A model generated the notes under the pieces. The model had not been told where the DNA came from and did no database searches. It saw only the letters and a program-made list of their open reading frames with translations. The position numbers and the translations under genes were made by a program. From Opisthorchis felineus (lineage: Eukaryota > Platyhelminthes > Trematoda > Opisthorchiida > Opisthorchiidae): a stretch of 64,000 nt of DNA. The stretch spans positions 460,277 to 524,276 of the forward strand of contig SJOL01006433.1 in assembly GCA_004794785.1 (NCBI GenBank), written 5' to 3'. Shown in pieces: positions 21,471 through 32,690 of this stretch (position 1 is the first letter of the stretch; the number at the start of each line of letters is the position of its first letter).

Positions 21471-24271
21471 ATGTTTGGATTTGCGCTTAAGGTTACAGGC
21501 TGGACTACACAAGAAGCAATACCATATCCAACCATAGGTAAAGCGACCTTAATGACCATCAGTAATCTTACCATGAGGTTCCGCCTCCTCTGAACAAACA
21601 GAAGCCAATAATCCATGGGACACACGCGGGTTTCATGGTGGAGGTGCATTCGGGCTTTTAATCACAGGTGCTCGATTGAAAGCGCTCAAAATACATTTAC
21701 GTTTTGATGAAAGCTGGACTAGAGAATGGCATAAAATAATGAACCATTTCGCATTTCTACGATCAACATCTGCAGCGTTCACCGCAAAACCCAGTGTACG
21801 AGTTAGGTCGTTAGCCTGTTATTTGCAAACAGTTAATGCCCATGAATAATAGCACATGTTTATATGCATGCGCGCCAAATCTGAAAAACGCGGAATCAGT
21901 CCTGGACATGCATGAATAATGCAGTTCATCATTGGCCTCTTGGGAAGCTGTAACAGTCTTGATCAAGGACGTACTTTGTTGACTGGAGGAGGGCGTGTTA
22001 GACAAGAAACTGGCAACTTATTGAGAAGGCCTGATCTCGTTCGTGCTATTTCAAAGCCAAAAACACCCGATATCGCCCATCCATGTTGTGCTAGTCGGAG
22101 AAGCTAAGTTGGGATGAAGGCACTAAGTATGTGGAGGTGGCGTTCCTATTAGAACTTGTAAACCGGACAGCTACTGGCGGAGCAGCGTTCTGAAAAACTG
22201 AAATCAGCGAATTTGCTTCCATCTATACAACGACCAGGTTCAGTCATTTGGAAAGCAAAAGCCGCATGTTTCAATGTTTTGGAAACACAAGATAAGCGGT
22301 TTCGAAGGAGTAGATTAGGTTTTCAGGATGTGCGCTTCACTCGGTGTCTTAAGACTATAACCTGTAAATGTAATAAAAAAAATGTTGAAAACTGGACAGT
22401 GAGGTATTTTTTGGCCACAGAGTTCTGTTCAAAACCAGCATCTCTAAAACCATATAACCGGAGTCATTACCTTTTGTGGTCAGCAGGGGAAAGAGCGCAG
22501 CGAAAAAAGTCGTACTAGTGCCGACTGTGGTCAGTTGTGACCGAAAAACATTAACTCGAGAGCGCCCCGTAAGAGGCTTGTGCATTGCGGAACAAAGAAT
22601 TTCAGTCACTTTTGCAAAATCCCAGCCATATTCGGCTAACTTTAATGATTACCCGGAATTTTTTGGTTGAAGCCAGTCGAGAGTCGAACTGCTTGGCTGA
22701 AAATTACCCAATTATTGATTATTGTTCGCAGAGTTACACGACGATCCCCGTAATGCCGAATAGTGCGAAATGAGAGGAACCCAATGACACTAATATTTTT
22801 GTCATGTTTGCAACCAGGCAGCAACTAGTTTTTCTTTCCACCAGTAATAAGACTGACCGATCAGGCGCAGGCATTCCGTTGGTGTCAATCACGAGAACTT
22901 CTCCCGTGATAGCATCAACGCATTTGGGTGTTGCTCTCGGGTAAACAGGTCTCACCAGCTGTACTCTATTCGCAGGTTAGCTGCTGCACAACACGAGAGC
23001 GTATAGCACCTATGGAAAATGCACTGCTAGACTGTTGGGAACAGAGTAGTGAATACCTGGCTTCATTGATGGAAAAAAATGTTCTATTCTGCGCACCATC
23101 GTTGACGTAAAATCATGCGACTGTTATTCGGTCCAAATCCGCATAATGCTAGACCAGATAAGTTTGAGAAAGCAGGACAACGTTCATCCATCTGCTTCTG
23201 ATGGATGTCTCATATTGTGACATCTGCTTTATGTTATATTTTCGGTTTACATTCAGTGCACAGCTGACTAGAAATGATCCTAGGTACCCGTCGTATCTTG
23301 GTATCTTTGTCAAACACGTGAGCGTAGCGTCGTGACGCACCTAACGGATGTCGACAGTTACATCAAGCCCACCCTTATCGTGTGGATAACACTGGAGTAG
23401 TTGTGAACGATTCATGCAATCGATAAAGAATGATATAGGCGTGACAGGCTTTCTACATCACACATCGTGCGTGTGCATTTCATTGTCACGGGCACAAGCT
23501 TGGTGATGCCGCAGGAATCTAGCTTGCTGCTGGCTGAACGCAGCAATTCAGGGCAATAAATTTGATGTCTGATTCGCATCTGCCTCCACTGAGTAGTTTC
23601 GCGGTTTTTATGACAATCATGTGAAAAAAAAATGTGAAAATTTTTGCAAAAAGCTTTGTGCATAGACTGCTTTCAGCCGAGACTACCACAAATGGTTCGA
23701 CATTCGAAAGACTTCCTTAAAGCATTTTAAAAGACCATGAAATTCTCTACAAAATGACGTATAACACATAATACCCCACATGTTGTCAGTTGACTGCCGA
23801 AATTTGCTGCAGTACGAACTGGCCAAAGTCAGCCGTATTGGAGCGGTAAATTTCACCGCTGTTTTTGTGTTAAATAGTGCCTTACTAGATGTATGGATTC
23901 AACAAAATTTGACCAACGCGCGGGTCAAGAGGACGCGTTTTAATGATGTAAAGCAGGGGACTACGTATACAGAATCCACACAGTACACAAAGGTTTGCAA
24001 ACTAATCCAAAGCACTTGAACAGAAAGCGGCAAACATAAATGTGCAGGTTTCAAGGATAGGACAACCGCGATCTGTCCCCGGTGGATCTTCTTCAATCAA
24101 AGTAGAAGTTGTTTATCACTGCTGATTTTACATCAAATTTGTACGAAATGGTTCATACGATATACTCTGTCCTCCCGTTACGTTAGAGGATTACTTGCCC
24201 AATCGCGGTGCGGCTGTCTCGCCACTGCCCTGAATCTGTAGGAAGCAGTGCTTTACCTAGAGAAAATTAAG

Positions 24272-24312
24272 ACTCGTTCAGCTGTGGCGCCCTTCCGGTA
24301 CATGGCCGCAAC
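24272..24312 (-). repeat. Short SINE 3'-end fragment
   Basis: gttcagctgtggcgccctt followed by ccggtacatggc is the reverse complement of the SINE 3' region (ggcaccgaaagggtgccaca then gctgaac) seen at 29,180 and 34,780, with few changes. No A or B box is attached. Confidence 0.5.
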
Positions 24313-24699
24313 AACTGCACACGTAGTGAATTGTCCGATCGCAGTAACATAGCCAAATTTGTGTTGCTATAACCTCGGTAGGTACTCGAACTAAATGTAC
24401 ACCGCAAAATTGAAGCCATACCGTTCGGGTCCCTGCGAAGACTGATAATAGTGGACTTGACTGTATTATATACATTTAAGCTCAGTATTCACTGAGGTAT
24501 AGTCATTTGGATAAATATTATGTTGTCCACATCGTAGAGGTAATCAGCTTGAACTAGGGCTACAATTTGAGACCCTTGTTAGCCATACACGTGACTTAGT
24601 CCCAAGGTCTGTCGAAGATCTTTAACGCTTCAAAGCCACATCAGTTCACCCATGTTATCAGTACTGAAGGTATCAAACAGATGACGAATCGCCCGTAGG

Positions 24700-26210
24700 C
24701 ATTCTGATACACTGGAAGAACTGAAGAACCCAGACCTAGTCATCAGTAAACCAGATAAATGTGCAGAAATTATGGTTATGAATAAAAGATCACGTATCAG
24801 AACTAGTTGCGCTACCCGAAGATGAAAATAAATTTGTACGGTAGCATTCAGAAGCACCAAGTCCAAAGGGTTGAAGTCGAACTGACTGTGCGCCTGAAAG
24901 AACCTAGAGATCAAGGTTATACATCCACACTTGTCTTACAGAATGAAACCCAGTGATTCAACTGTGCCACGTTTGTATGGCTTAACTAAAATCCATAAAA
25001 CGACCCCCGATGAACACGACGGTTGATACGAACCTCCTCAACACACCACAGCTCATCGGCTGGTCGGACTTCTTGAGCCTATCCGACGACAAATAGTTCA
25101 CTATATCCCACATGGCGCTTCGAATCGTAGACCCCATAAGACGACCAGCGAATCATGCTTTCACTTGATGTAGTCTCCTCATTCAAACATGCACCTCTTC
25201 TGGAAAATTTTGCCCACCTACGCACACGGATCACAGCTGCAATTATCATGAATACCAACAGACAGGTTGAAGGAACTCCTCTCACGTTGCACCCTTCATG
25301 TACAGTTTCGTCTCGATGACACACTAAGGCCAAGGAGATGTAGTAGCAGTGAGGTCACTAGTGGACCCACCACTTGTTGATATCTACGTGGCTAAAATTG
25401 AGAACGAAGAGCTGGTAGAAAATATATCAGAATTCATCCAGTACCGTAGATATTTCTGCAAATTTTGTAGCGTTGACGAAGACGGCGAATTAGATAGGGT
25501 AACAGTCGGATTCAACATTTATTTCACCATGGAAAGAGTAGTGAGCGGACATACTACTGACCAGATGAGCCGACGGCTCTGTCCAAAAAAGCGTGGCAAC
25601 CTGGAGTAGACAGCATGTTAGCTTTCACGGTTCACTGTCATCAAGGGCCCCAAAAATATGCTCCGATGACATACCTGCACGCGAATTAGATGCTAGTAGA
25701 AGCGTCTTAAGAGGAGGCGGTTATCCTGACGGGCTTACCTCAAGTAGTATGGTCTGCAGAACAGGAACAAAAACAATCTGAACAAATTTTTTTCACGGGT
25801 GAATCGACAAGTATTTCCACAACGATAAGATCCACGTTCAACGCGGCTTAAACGATTCTTCTACACAACGCTCGTCTAAGGGGACTGGTGAACGCTGTCC
25901 AAAGAAGCTCACTCTGGGAGGTAAACGCAAGGTCCAGAATTCTGTTTTGGCTCACTTAGTTGAAACAAGACATGACATTAATCGGAACACCATATTTCGG
26001 ATGGTATACCAGGTGCCACAAAACTGGTCCAGATCACGTAATCTTAGAATTGCAGAGGCCATTGCCGTCCGAACTTTGTGCGTAAAGAGCTTTGTCCAAT
26101 CCCTCCAGCTGGATACGCACAGTAATCACCTCTCTTCTGATGACACCGGGCTACATTTCCCACATAACCCAGACAAATGGGTGACGTTTACCCTATCCCC
26201 ATGACTACCA
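24700..26210 (+). mobile_element. Penelope-like element relic (RT plus C-terminal endonuclease)
   Basis: Ordered motifs in different plus frames identify a decayed Penelope-like element. Near 24,710 HTLEELKNPDLVISKPDK matches the N-terminal LKPDKG region. At 24,963 VPRLYGLTKIHKTTP is the family's signature. At about 25,060 LVGLLEPIRRQIVHYI follows. RT motif A is at 25,154 (MLSLDVVSSFKHAPLLEN). Motif B is at about 25,355-25,400 (VDPPLVDIYVAKIE). Motif C should be YVDD but reads YRRYFCKFC, so it is lost. The connector reads RRADGSVQK-like at about 25,570 and APKICSDDIPARELDA at 25,648. The C-terminal endonuclease part is best at 25,947-26,140 (LAHLVETRHDIN, FRMVYQVPQNWSRSRN, AEAIAVRT, KSFVQSLQL). 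Frame changes and stops separate the pieces. Confidence 0.8.
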
Positions 26211-26339
26211 TTCTGTCATTGGTTTGCTTTTTGTTGTGGTTGTTTGTATAAATGATCTAAGTCATAATAAACGACCTGTACGAGCACGTTGCTCTATGGT
26301 AGTAAAACCTGACCCATTAACTCCAGGGACCCTTAGTTG

Positions 26340-27960
26340 ATTCAAAGGTCTGACCATCGATACCTTCGCAGTATGGTGAGAGCTAATTGGATGAAGCGTG
26401 CTTGCAATCAGTTCAATTTATCAGCTATAAACCATGTACCGAGGGTACGTTTGTTCGAGCTGCTACAGTTTCGGCCAAATGAAAACGGGAGCATGTCAGA
26501 TACAGCTAAGCATTGGAGGCGATTGCATAATCAGTTAGTTCTGGAAATTGAACAGCTACGTACTAAAGGCAACAGTTTTGATGCATGAGCGCTACTGACT
26601 GTGTGATTAAGCCATTTCTCCCAGTCATTAACCACTTGTCAGTTGAGTCCCGGGGTCCCCATCAAGGGACGCGGCAGTTGTCGATCCGACTCAGTTGACT
26701 GGTTAATGTTTCCGTAGTTTGTTGCTAGATCATGCAATGTACACCTCTTGGTCGCTTCCACTCCGGACAGAGTTGGGCGAAAAAAGCTGAGGCAGACGGT
26801 CCTAATCGACGTATGAAGCGTGAGTAACTCACCTATCGTGGAAGAGTTCCTTCTTCCATCTGACATATGTCAGCACTACTAATCTGACGCTCCCACCGGA
26901 CCCGACCAATGCTTGGGAGACACCGATGATCAAACACTGACATCTTTCGTATGTCCTCTGCACATAGAAGCCACGCATCTGATCCATAAAGCAGTATAGA
27001 TTGCACTGCCGCAGTGTTAACTCTGACCTTGACAAACCAACTGGCGTCACGTCGGCGCCATTGGTGTCGAAGGTCGGCAAAAGCTGTCCTAACCTTCCCG
27101 ATTCGATAAGTAATCCCATCTCCAACCAGTCTATCGGACCTTATACAACTGCCTACGTGGACATATTTATTACCACGTCGATTGGCTCGTCTGCAAGCAT
27201 GAGATTTGGGTTTGATCCCATCCAGTCTTGTATCAGCAATTCACAGGTGTGACGCAAAAACCAAAACGTGCGGCAGAATTATTCAGGTTATTTAAAACTA
27301 CTGGCATATTTATAGGATCCGAACCAAGAAGGGCAATACTGTCCGCATGCTCATTGTCTGTGAGCAAACGCCCCGGAAGCATTTTGATCACCAAGGTTCA
27401 GAGGCGAGCAGAGAAATTTCAAGCAGCACATCAATGACAAATTTGAATGTGATTGGTAAGAGAAGGTAGCCGTGTCACACCACTGGACGTGAGGAACTCA
27501 AGCGAAAGCTTGCTGCGTAATAGTAGGCGTCCACACGAGTTCGCATGGTGCCCACACAAGGAATACAAATTTGGAAGGGACACCTTTAATCGCCAGTCTC
27601 TGACAGCCGACAGTCAAAAGCAGGTTTCAGATCCATAAAAACAAACGACGTGGGATGTTTGGAAGAGTGGCGCTGCTCAGTAACTTGTCTGAAGGTAAGG
27701 CTATGGTCGATGCATCCTCGGGCAGAGTGAAACCCAACTTGATTCTCACAAGTTTGCCTCTGCGGACAATCGATCAACCTGCGCAAAGCAATGTCAGAGA
27801 GCACCTTGGATGCGACGGCTACCAAGCTGCTGCCACGATGGTTTCCGCATGACGTTATTGCGCCCGCAGCGTACTCGCAATAGAATGGTGCTTCAGTAAG
27901 TACTTGGTGATGGATTAGGTTCATCAGGCCATCATATAAAACTCATCTACTTAAGGTAGT
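26340..27960 (-). mobile_element. LINE-B relic (RTE-like)
   Basis: Read on the minus strand. From 27,870 the RT begins: SCGNHRGSSLVAVASKVLSD, ALRRLIDC, then ENQVGFHSARGCIDHSLTF and SFVFMDLKPAFDC (palm motif A) down to about 27,600. Scattered remnants follow (AIKGVPSKFV near 27,570). From about 27,130 to 26,850 the region after the catalytic site is readable: ITYRIGKVRTAFADLRHQW, LLYGSDAWLLCAEDIRKM and FDHRCLPSIGRVRWE. The stretch 26,660-26,340 is shared with 16,060-16,320 and is probably its 3' UTR. Motif C cannot be read. The order of pieces is that of one 5'-truncated element. It differs in sequence from LINE-A. Confidence 0.8.
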
Positions 27961-27974
27961 TGGGACATGTACTA

Positions 27975-28760
27975 CGTAGTTGGATCCTGGAAATAAAATA
28001 GAACCCTGGATGGTGAACCTAAAAACCCCATGCGGCGTCGGAATTTCATGACTGCATCTGTTCTCCCAAGCTCTACCAAGCTCCTGGTCCGGATGATCTC
28101 CCGTCATCATTGTCCAAGGGTACGGGTGAAGTTGTCAGTCACTGTCTGATCCACCTAACCCCATTTTTGAAAGGGAGACGCAAAAAAAACTAGGGGGAAT
28201 CGGTAATGATAGCCGTTTTCAAAACCTGGCTCTCAGTAAGTGCGATAATCAGATAGGGATCAGCTTGACCCATCATAGACTCTTGCCGTCCCTCGTCGCC
28301 TCACGATAACCCGTAAAGCATTGACACGTGTGTAGCAAGCGGGATTTCGGCCTGGTAGTAGTTGTATGGACCATACTTCCACACAGCCACACCCGAAATG
28401 CGTTAGCCACCCACAAGTTTTGTATTCTTGAATGCGATTAGGAAAAGTCTGGGTGCTGTCGGTGCGACTCACTTCCAGGATGGTGTTTGCATGATTGGAT
28501 ACTCTGCGAGATATGGCCGGTAATCGGTGTTAATAGCGTTCATGTTGTCAGTTTCTATCTGGTTGCTTGAATGTCTGGAAGTGTAGGAATGATTATGGTG
28601 AGCTAAGCCTTCCACACTCCCCTTCATTTTTCTAATCGTAACAAAGCTATCAAATGAATTATGGTTGTACGGCGGCGAAGCATCGGTGCTGAATACTGAT
28701 GTTGTGCTGTTGATGATGAAAATAACTATAGTGACGACCAGTTGTTTCTCGGAGCCTCGG
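27975..28760 (+). mobile_element. LINE-A copy A4 with internal deletion
   Basis: It starts with the pre-RT segment: ctggatggtgaacct (compare 32,834 and 30,306), gctcctggtccgga, aaggg-acgggtgaagt, and then the RT start (agggatcagcttgacccatc; cgtaaagcattgacacgtg; gggatttcggcctgg) to about 28,353. An unmatched piece of about 80 bases follows and the copy resumes at 28,436 with gattaggaaaagtctgggtgctgtcggtgc, shown here only in part, from the C-terminal end, and runs through the 3' UTR (gaattatggttgtacggcg at about 28,658) to a tgttgatgatgaaaat tail near 28,725. Nearly all of the RT is missing. Frames are broken. Confidence 0.8.
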
Positions 28761-29020
28761 GTGTCGCTGTGCTGTCTAGCGTTCCCCTATTACTGAGTAA
28801 CTATGCAACCAATGTGATCATAGCCGTTCGCTACCGATCGTGAGAGTCGATAGTCGAGCGCCAGTCATCCTGAAATAACTAGTCTATTCAGGCGATGTCC
28901 TCATCCTTTGCAGACAACCATAGTCTACCAAAAAACGTCTTCTCTGCTCTGGACTCTTGCTGGTGAATGGCTCGCCGAAGGCTATGATATCGCAATGCGA
29001 AATAGGGTGGGGGTGGGGGC
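28761..29020. other. unassigned, ends in G-rich tract
   Basis: No feature is recognised until a G-rich tract (agggtgggggtgggggc, 29,002-29,020) directly before the SINE. Confidence 0.5.
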
Positions 29021-29203
29021 AAAATGGCTCCGTGGTTAGAGCGCGAATTTACTGACCGAGACGTCCGTGGTTCGAACCCGACGTCTGCATCTCAACTTCC
29101 CCTGTCCAGTCTTGGGCAACCTGGCAGTATCCCAGCCCTCGTGCTTCCGTCAGGTGGCATGGCAGTTAGGCACCGAAAGGGTGCCACAGCTGAACGTTTT
29201 TTT
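29021..29203 (+). mobile_element. tRNA-derived SINE, copy S1 (intact A and B boxes)
   Basis: A RNA polymerase III split promoter is visible: A box TGGCTCCGTGG at 29,025-29,035 followed by ttagagcgc, and B box GGTTCGAACCC at 29,069-29,079. The spacing and the surrounding accgagacgtccgt fit the tRNA D-arm to T-arm interval. A non-tRNA body of about 110 bases follows (ctgtccagtcttgggcaacc, cagtatcccagccctcgtg, ggcaccgaaagggtgccaca) and a T-rich run ends it at 29,197-29,203, a possible pol III terminator. The tRNA-like part has no acceptor-stem partner, so it is a SINE and not a tRNA gene. An open frame through it is fortuitous. Confidence 0.85.
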
Positions 29204-29929
29204 AGGAATGCGAACTAAGTGCTTATTCTCCAGATAAGTAGGGATTCTCGGAGACACTTCTTACCGTACGAAGCGCCTAGCTTCCATGCCCCTGCACCCG
29301 TGGCATTTGAAAGGCCGAAGGAGGGTACCGCCCTCACCAGATTTCACCAATACAAATCCTCTGCCAACAACTCAAGCTGACCAACACAATGGAACCACAG
29401 GATTTACGAGCCTCAGCTTGAATTCCATTAAGGCCTCGTGAATTACCGCCGATACTTCTACTAGTTTTAAGTTCGCCGACAACAGAACTCCCTATCTTGT
29501 GACGAAATATGTCCAGTCTCTGTCCGTTTCCACTGGTTGGATCCCCCGCGTATACGCACCACACTATCAATTTACAAACCAACTGTTATACGCGAACGCC
29601 ATCCACCACAAGGGGGGCACGGTCTGTGGTACGCAGACATCGTATCCTGCTAAAAATCGGTGATACCAACAGGACGCCCTAGGAGTCATAAAGTGCCCAG
29701 CCACCAGTGATAGACGGTCACCGAATCGGGGCCAGATCTGGTTGGCGCACGAAAACCCTATCAAAAGGTTGTTAGTACATTTTGAGACGAATCCGACAGG
29801 GGGAAAACCTATCTGCTCACAACGGGGCACCCAAAGCGGATGGTGCAGCTGCCTGTCTCTATAGCGCCGTCTTGGTTTGCCTCCCTAAACTTCTTCCAAT
29901 GATCAGGTATGCTCAGCGACTGAATATCA
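29204..29929. other. unassigned stretch
   Basis: Two consecutive minus-strand frames (29,830-29,567 and 29,582-29,334) are open but show no recognisable domain. I cannot say whether they are the 5' part of another element. Confidence 0.35.
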
Positions 29930-30486
29930 GAACGGTGGCACGGCTTGAATCTCGGAGAAATGATACCGCCGACCCCTAACGCAATTCAGCTCGAGGAATT
30001 ATCGGACGCCACATCAAACTGAGTGTGCGCACCAACCATGAAGGCACCGAAACGATGTCACAGCTGAATGATTAAGGAAGTGGAATAGGTCCAGGAAGCC
30101 AGGAATGCCCGAAGATTATTTCAGCTGATCTGTGCGACCGGTCCACGGAAACCGTCTGTAAGCGAAACCATCAAGGATCAAAGTGACGCGACCATCATCA
30201 ATCAAGAAGGGTGTCTCGGCCGCTGGGGTGAGCACTTTGAACAACAATTCTCTTGGCCATCCGCTGTCACTCAGTTGGATCCTTGAACCGAAGTAGAATC
30301 CTGGACGATGAACCTGGAACCACTTATGGCCCCAGAAGTTTATGGCTGCATCCGTTCTCTCAAGCGTTACCGAGCTCCTGGACCGCATGACCTCGCATCC
30401 TCATTTTTCAAGAATGGGGGTGAAGTCCTCAGTAAGCGTTCGTCCGATCTATTTGCCTCCATCTAAAATTAGAAAATAAATAAATA

Positions 30487-30666
30487 GTTCGGCTGTGACA
30501 CCCTTTTGGTGCCTAGCTGTCAGGCCATTCGAAAGAAGCATGAGGGCTAAGCTACTGTCAGGTTACCTAGGCCGATGCCGAAGCTGACGAGATGCCGGGG
30601 TTGAATTCGAACCACGGACCTCCCGGTCAGTGAATTCGCACCTTAACCACTGAGCTACCTCGAGCT
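30487..30666 (-). mobile_element. tRNA-derived SINE, copy S2, inserted in LINE-A
   Basis: Minus-strand copy of the S1 family. B box GGTTCGAATTC is the complement of 30,603-30,613; A box TAGCTCAGTGG is the complement of 30,647-30,657. The body shows ctgacag-agcttagccc and the 3' end ggcaccaaaagggtgtcaca in reverse. An A/T-rich tract (aaaattagaaaataaataaa) at 30,465-30,486 lies at its 3' side and may be its tail. The pentamer catct flanks the insertion (about 30,460 and 30,670) and is a candidate target-site duplication in the host LINE. Confidence 0.8.
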
Positions 30667-31206
30667 CTGCATCTGAGAAAAGGACACCGTCCCAGACAAC
30701 TGGGAAGAATCAGTGATAGTGCCCATTTTCAGAAAACGGGGCTCGTAGTGAGTGCGGTAATCACAGGGGGTCAGCTTGGCTCTATTCTTAACGAGGCTCT
30801 TGGCGTCACTTGTATTTCATCGCCTTATGGTGACCAGTAAAGCACTAACCCTAGAGGACTCCGGTATGCTAGGGGATGTGTTAACCAAATATTCACACTC
30901 CGTTAGGTGCTAGAACAACGCCATACGTATAAACGACTCGCAATTTTAGTAAGCCTGAATTTCCAAGGCACATTCGTCTCAGTTGACCGCTTTGTTTTCC
31001 TTAACACATTTGTCCGGCAAGGAATTCCCCAGAAGTTTGTGAACCTAATAAGGCCTTTGCATTTTCAGACTTCTGGGCGTATACGGAGAGCTCCCCAAAA
31101 GCTTCCGTCATCAGGGGTGCCCACTATCTCCATTCCTATCTAATTTCGCGGTGGACGAGATAATGAGACAAACGCTAGATCTTCAAAACCCTGGTGTTCA
31201 AACAGA

Positions 31207-31396
31207 ACAAAATCGCCCAGCTGTAGCACCTTCTCGGTGCCTGGCTGCCATGCCACCAGAAGGAAGCACGAGGACTGGGATACTGCCAGGTTGCCCGAGC
31301 CTAGACAGGCGAAGTCGAGAGGCAGAGGCCGGGTTCGAACCACGGACCTTCCGGTCAGTAGATTCGCGCTCTAACCACTTGGGTTACCTCGCCATA
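31207..31396 (-). mobile_element. tRNA-derived SINE, copy S3, inserted in LINE-A
   Basis: Minus-strand copy. The B box is in gggttcgaacc (31,331-31,341, read from the other strand) and the A-box region is in gcgctctaaccacttgggtt (31,367-31,386). The body carries gggatactgccaggttgccc and the family 3' end (agctgtagcacc-ttctcggtgcc, reverse). It interrupts LINE-A copy A5 between GVQ and the A-T-E-E-N-L-V segment of the RT, so it is younger than that LINE copy. The target-site duplication is not clear. Confidence 0.85.
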
Positions 31397-32509
31397 GCTA
31401 CTGAGGAAAACCTCGTTGGTCTGGAATATGCAGACAATATTGTTATTGTCTTCGTAGATAAAGAGGCGCAGGTATTGTGGATGAGCCCATCAGTCATTCC
31501 GTCCTTCGGTATGGGTCTTACACCCTCAAAGTGTAGAGCCATGTTCCTGCACATATAGTCACTGAGTACGCCACTCACAACTGAAGGAGGCGCTCGAAGT
31601 TGTGGAGCGTTTTATGTATCCTGGAAGTTGCATTGATTCCGACCGGAATCACTATCCCTTCCACATCCACTTTTATTCTTTTCGTCACAATAAGGCTTTC
31701 AAATAAGTTATGGTCGTACAGCAATGAAGCACGGGTGTTGAACACTGTTATGTTGCCCATGGTGATGTCGCGCATTCTGTAACGCTTACGTGGATTCCTA
31801 TCACATGCTCGTCCGTTACTGTTTCTCTTTGCACTTGTAGGAAGCGTGGAAGATCTGTACACTGCGGGTGGCCGTCCAGTAATCCCTAATATGAGGCAAA
31901 CTTACCAAAACCACCTGCTGAGTTTTCTTCCGGACAACTCATGTTCTGATGTTGACTTCCTACTGGAAAGCACTATCCGCAACCTTGTAAGATATTGAGT
32001 ATCTTGTTTGTGAAACGGGGCACCTAACTAGATCTAAGCACTGGATCTCGAGCAACAGTAAAACTGCTCGATGGTCGAACAAGTATTCCTCCTATTCGAG
32101 AATACACCACAAATTGAAAAAGATCATTTACGCAGATGGAGACGTTTGGCGAGTCCAAGAGGCCGCATAGACGAACGAGGCGGGAAACTCCGGGAATGTG
32201 CTCAAACTGCTACAACTAAAACGCGCAACAAACCCAGGTCCCTGGTGGGCAGAGAAGTCAATGACAAACGACTCGCCCATCTCCAGTAAATAACGTCAAA
32301 ATCGCTGGGCCGAATGTTTTCAACAATTCAATTGGTCACCTACAACTGCACACTTCGATTCCGGACCCGCAACGGATCCTTGGACAATGAATTTGGAACC
32401 TCCGATAACCTTACACTCAAAGTTGTGCTGCGGGATGTAGTCTTTGATTATGCCCCCAGGAATAAAACTAGAATTTGGAATAGCTCTGAAGGTAGTGACG
32501 GACGAAGTC

Positions 32510-32690
32510 AACGCACGGACGCAGAATTGCAGTCATTAGCTTGCGCCACTTGTCGCATATCATTAGATCACAAAGGACGCGTGTATCAGTCTACAGTGCG
32601 GGAAGTATACGATACTCTGTCACGTTCGGTGCAGAATCTGACAAATCTCCAGGTCTTTGACCAGAACTACAGCTGGCACCGGCTGTAACC
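32510..32690 (+). mobile_element. LINE-A C-terminal fragment A6
   Basis: The frame at 32,314-32,688 ends with CRISLDHKGRVYQSTVREV and NLTNLQVFDQN, which match the post-RT segment of LINE-A (compare 33,880-33,960). Its left part, 32,314-32,510, is open but unrecognised. The fragment is followed immediately by copy A7. Confidence 0.65.

Larger units (their letters stand above)
20801..24690. other. unassigned stretch, mostly unrecognised
   Basis: Apart from the weak Penelope-like motif at 21,348-21,470 and a 30-40 base SINE 3' fragment near 24,272-24,310, I recognise nothing. A 73-codon minus frame at 22,955-22,734 looks protein-like (VDAITGEVLVIDTNGMPAP) but cannot be assigned. Confidence 0.4.
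29930..31790 (+). mobile_element. LINE-A copy A5 carrying two SINE insertions
   Basis: The longest LINE-A copy by span. The pre-RT region runs 29,930-30,480 (ccgaagattatttcag at 30,107, gcgaccggtcc, ctggacgatgaacctgg at 30,303). SINE S2 interrupts at 30,487. RT resumes at about 30,667: gaccgtcccagacaa-type sequence, VLEQRHTYKRLAILVSL at 30,907, SVDRFVFLNTFVRQGIPQK and [15 protein letters not shown] sequence at about 31,145-31,180. SINE S3 interrupts at 31,207, and RT resumes at 31,397 with [16 protein letters not shown]. The catalytic YADD is YADN (31,427-31,438). [13 protein letters not shown] follows, then a deletion leads to a 3' UTR piece (aagttatggtcgtacagc at about 31,705) and a tail near 31,790. 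Dead copy. Confidence 0.85.

Noticed and set aside
22734..22955. 73-codon minus frame with VLVIDTNGMPAP
   Set aside because: Looks protein-like but no family could be recognised and no neighbouring transposon motif supports it.
29021..29100. tRNA gene with B box GGTTCGAACCC
   Set aside because: The tRNA-like head has no matching acceptor stem and continues into a repeated non-tRNA body found in three other copies; it is a SINE.
29024..29218. 64-codon frame starting MAPWLEREFTDRDV
   Set aside because: It is translated SINE sequence (A box to 3' end). Such frames are often annotated as proteins in flatworm genomes but are not genes.
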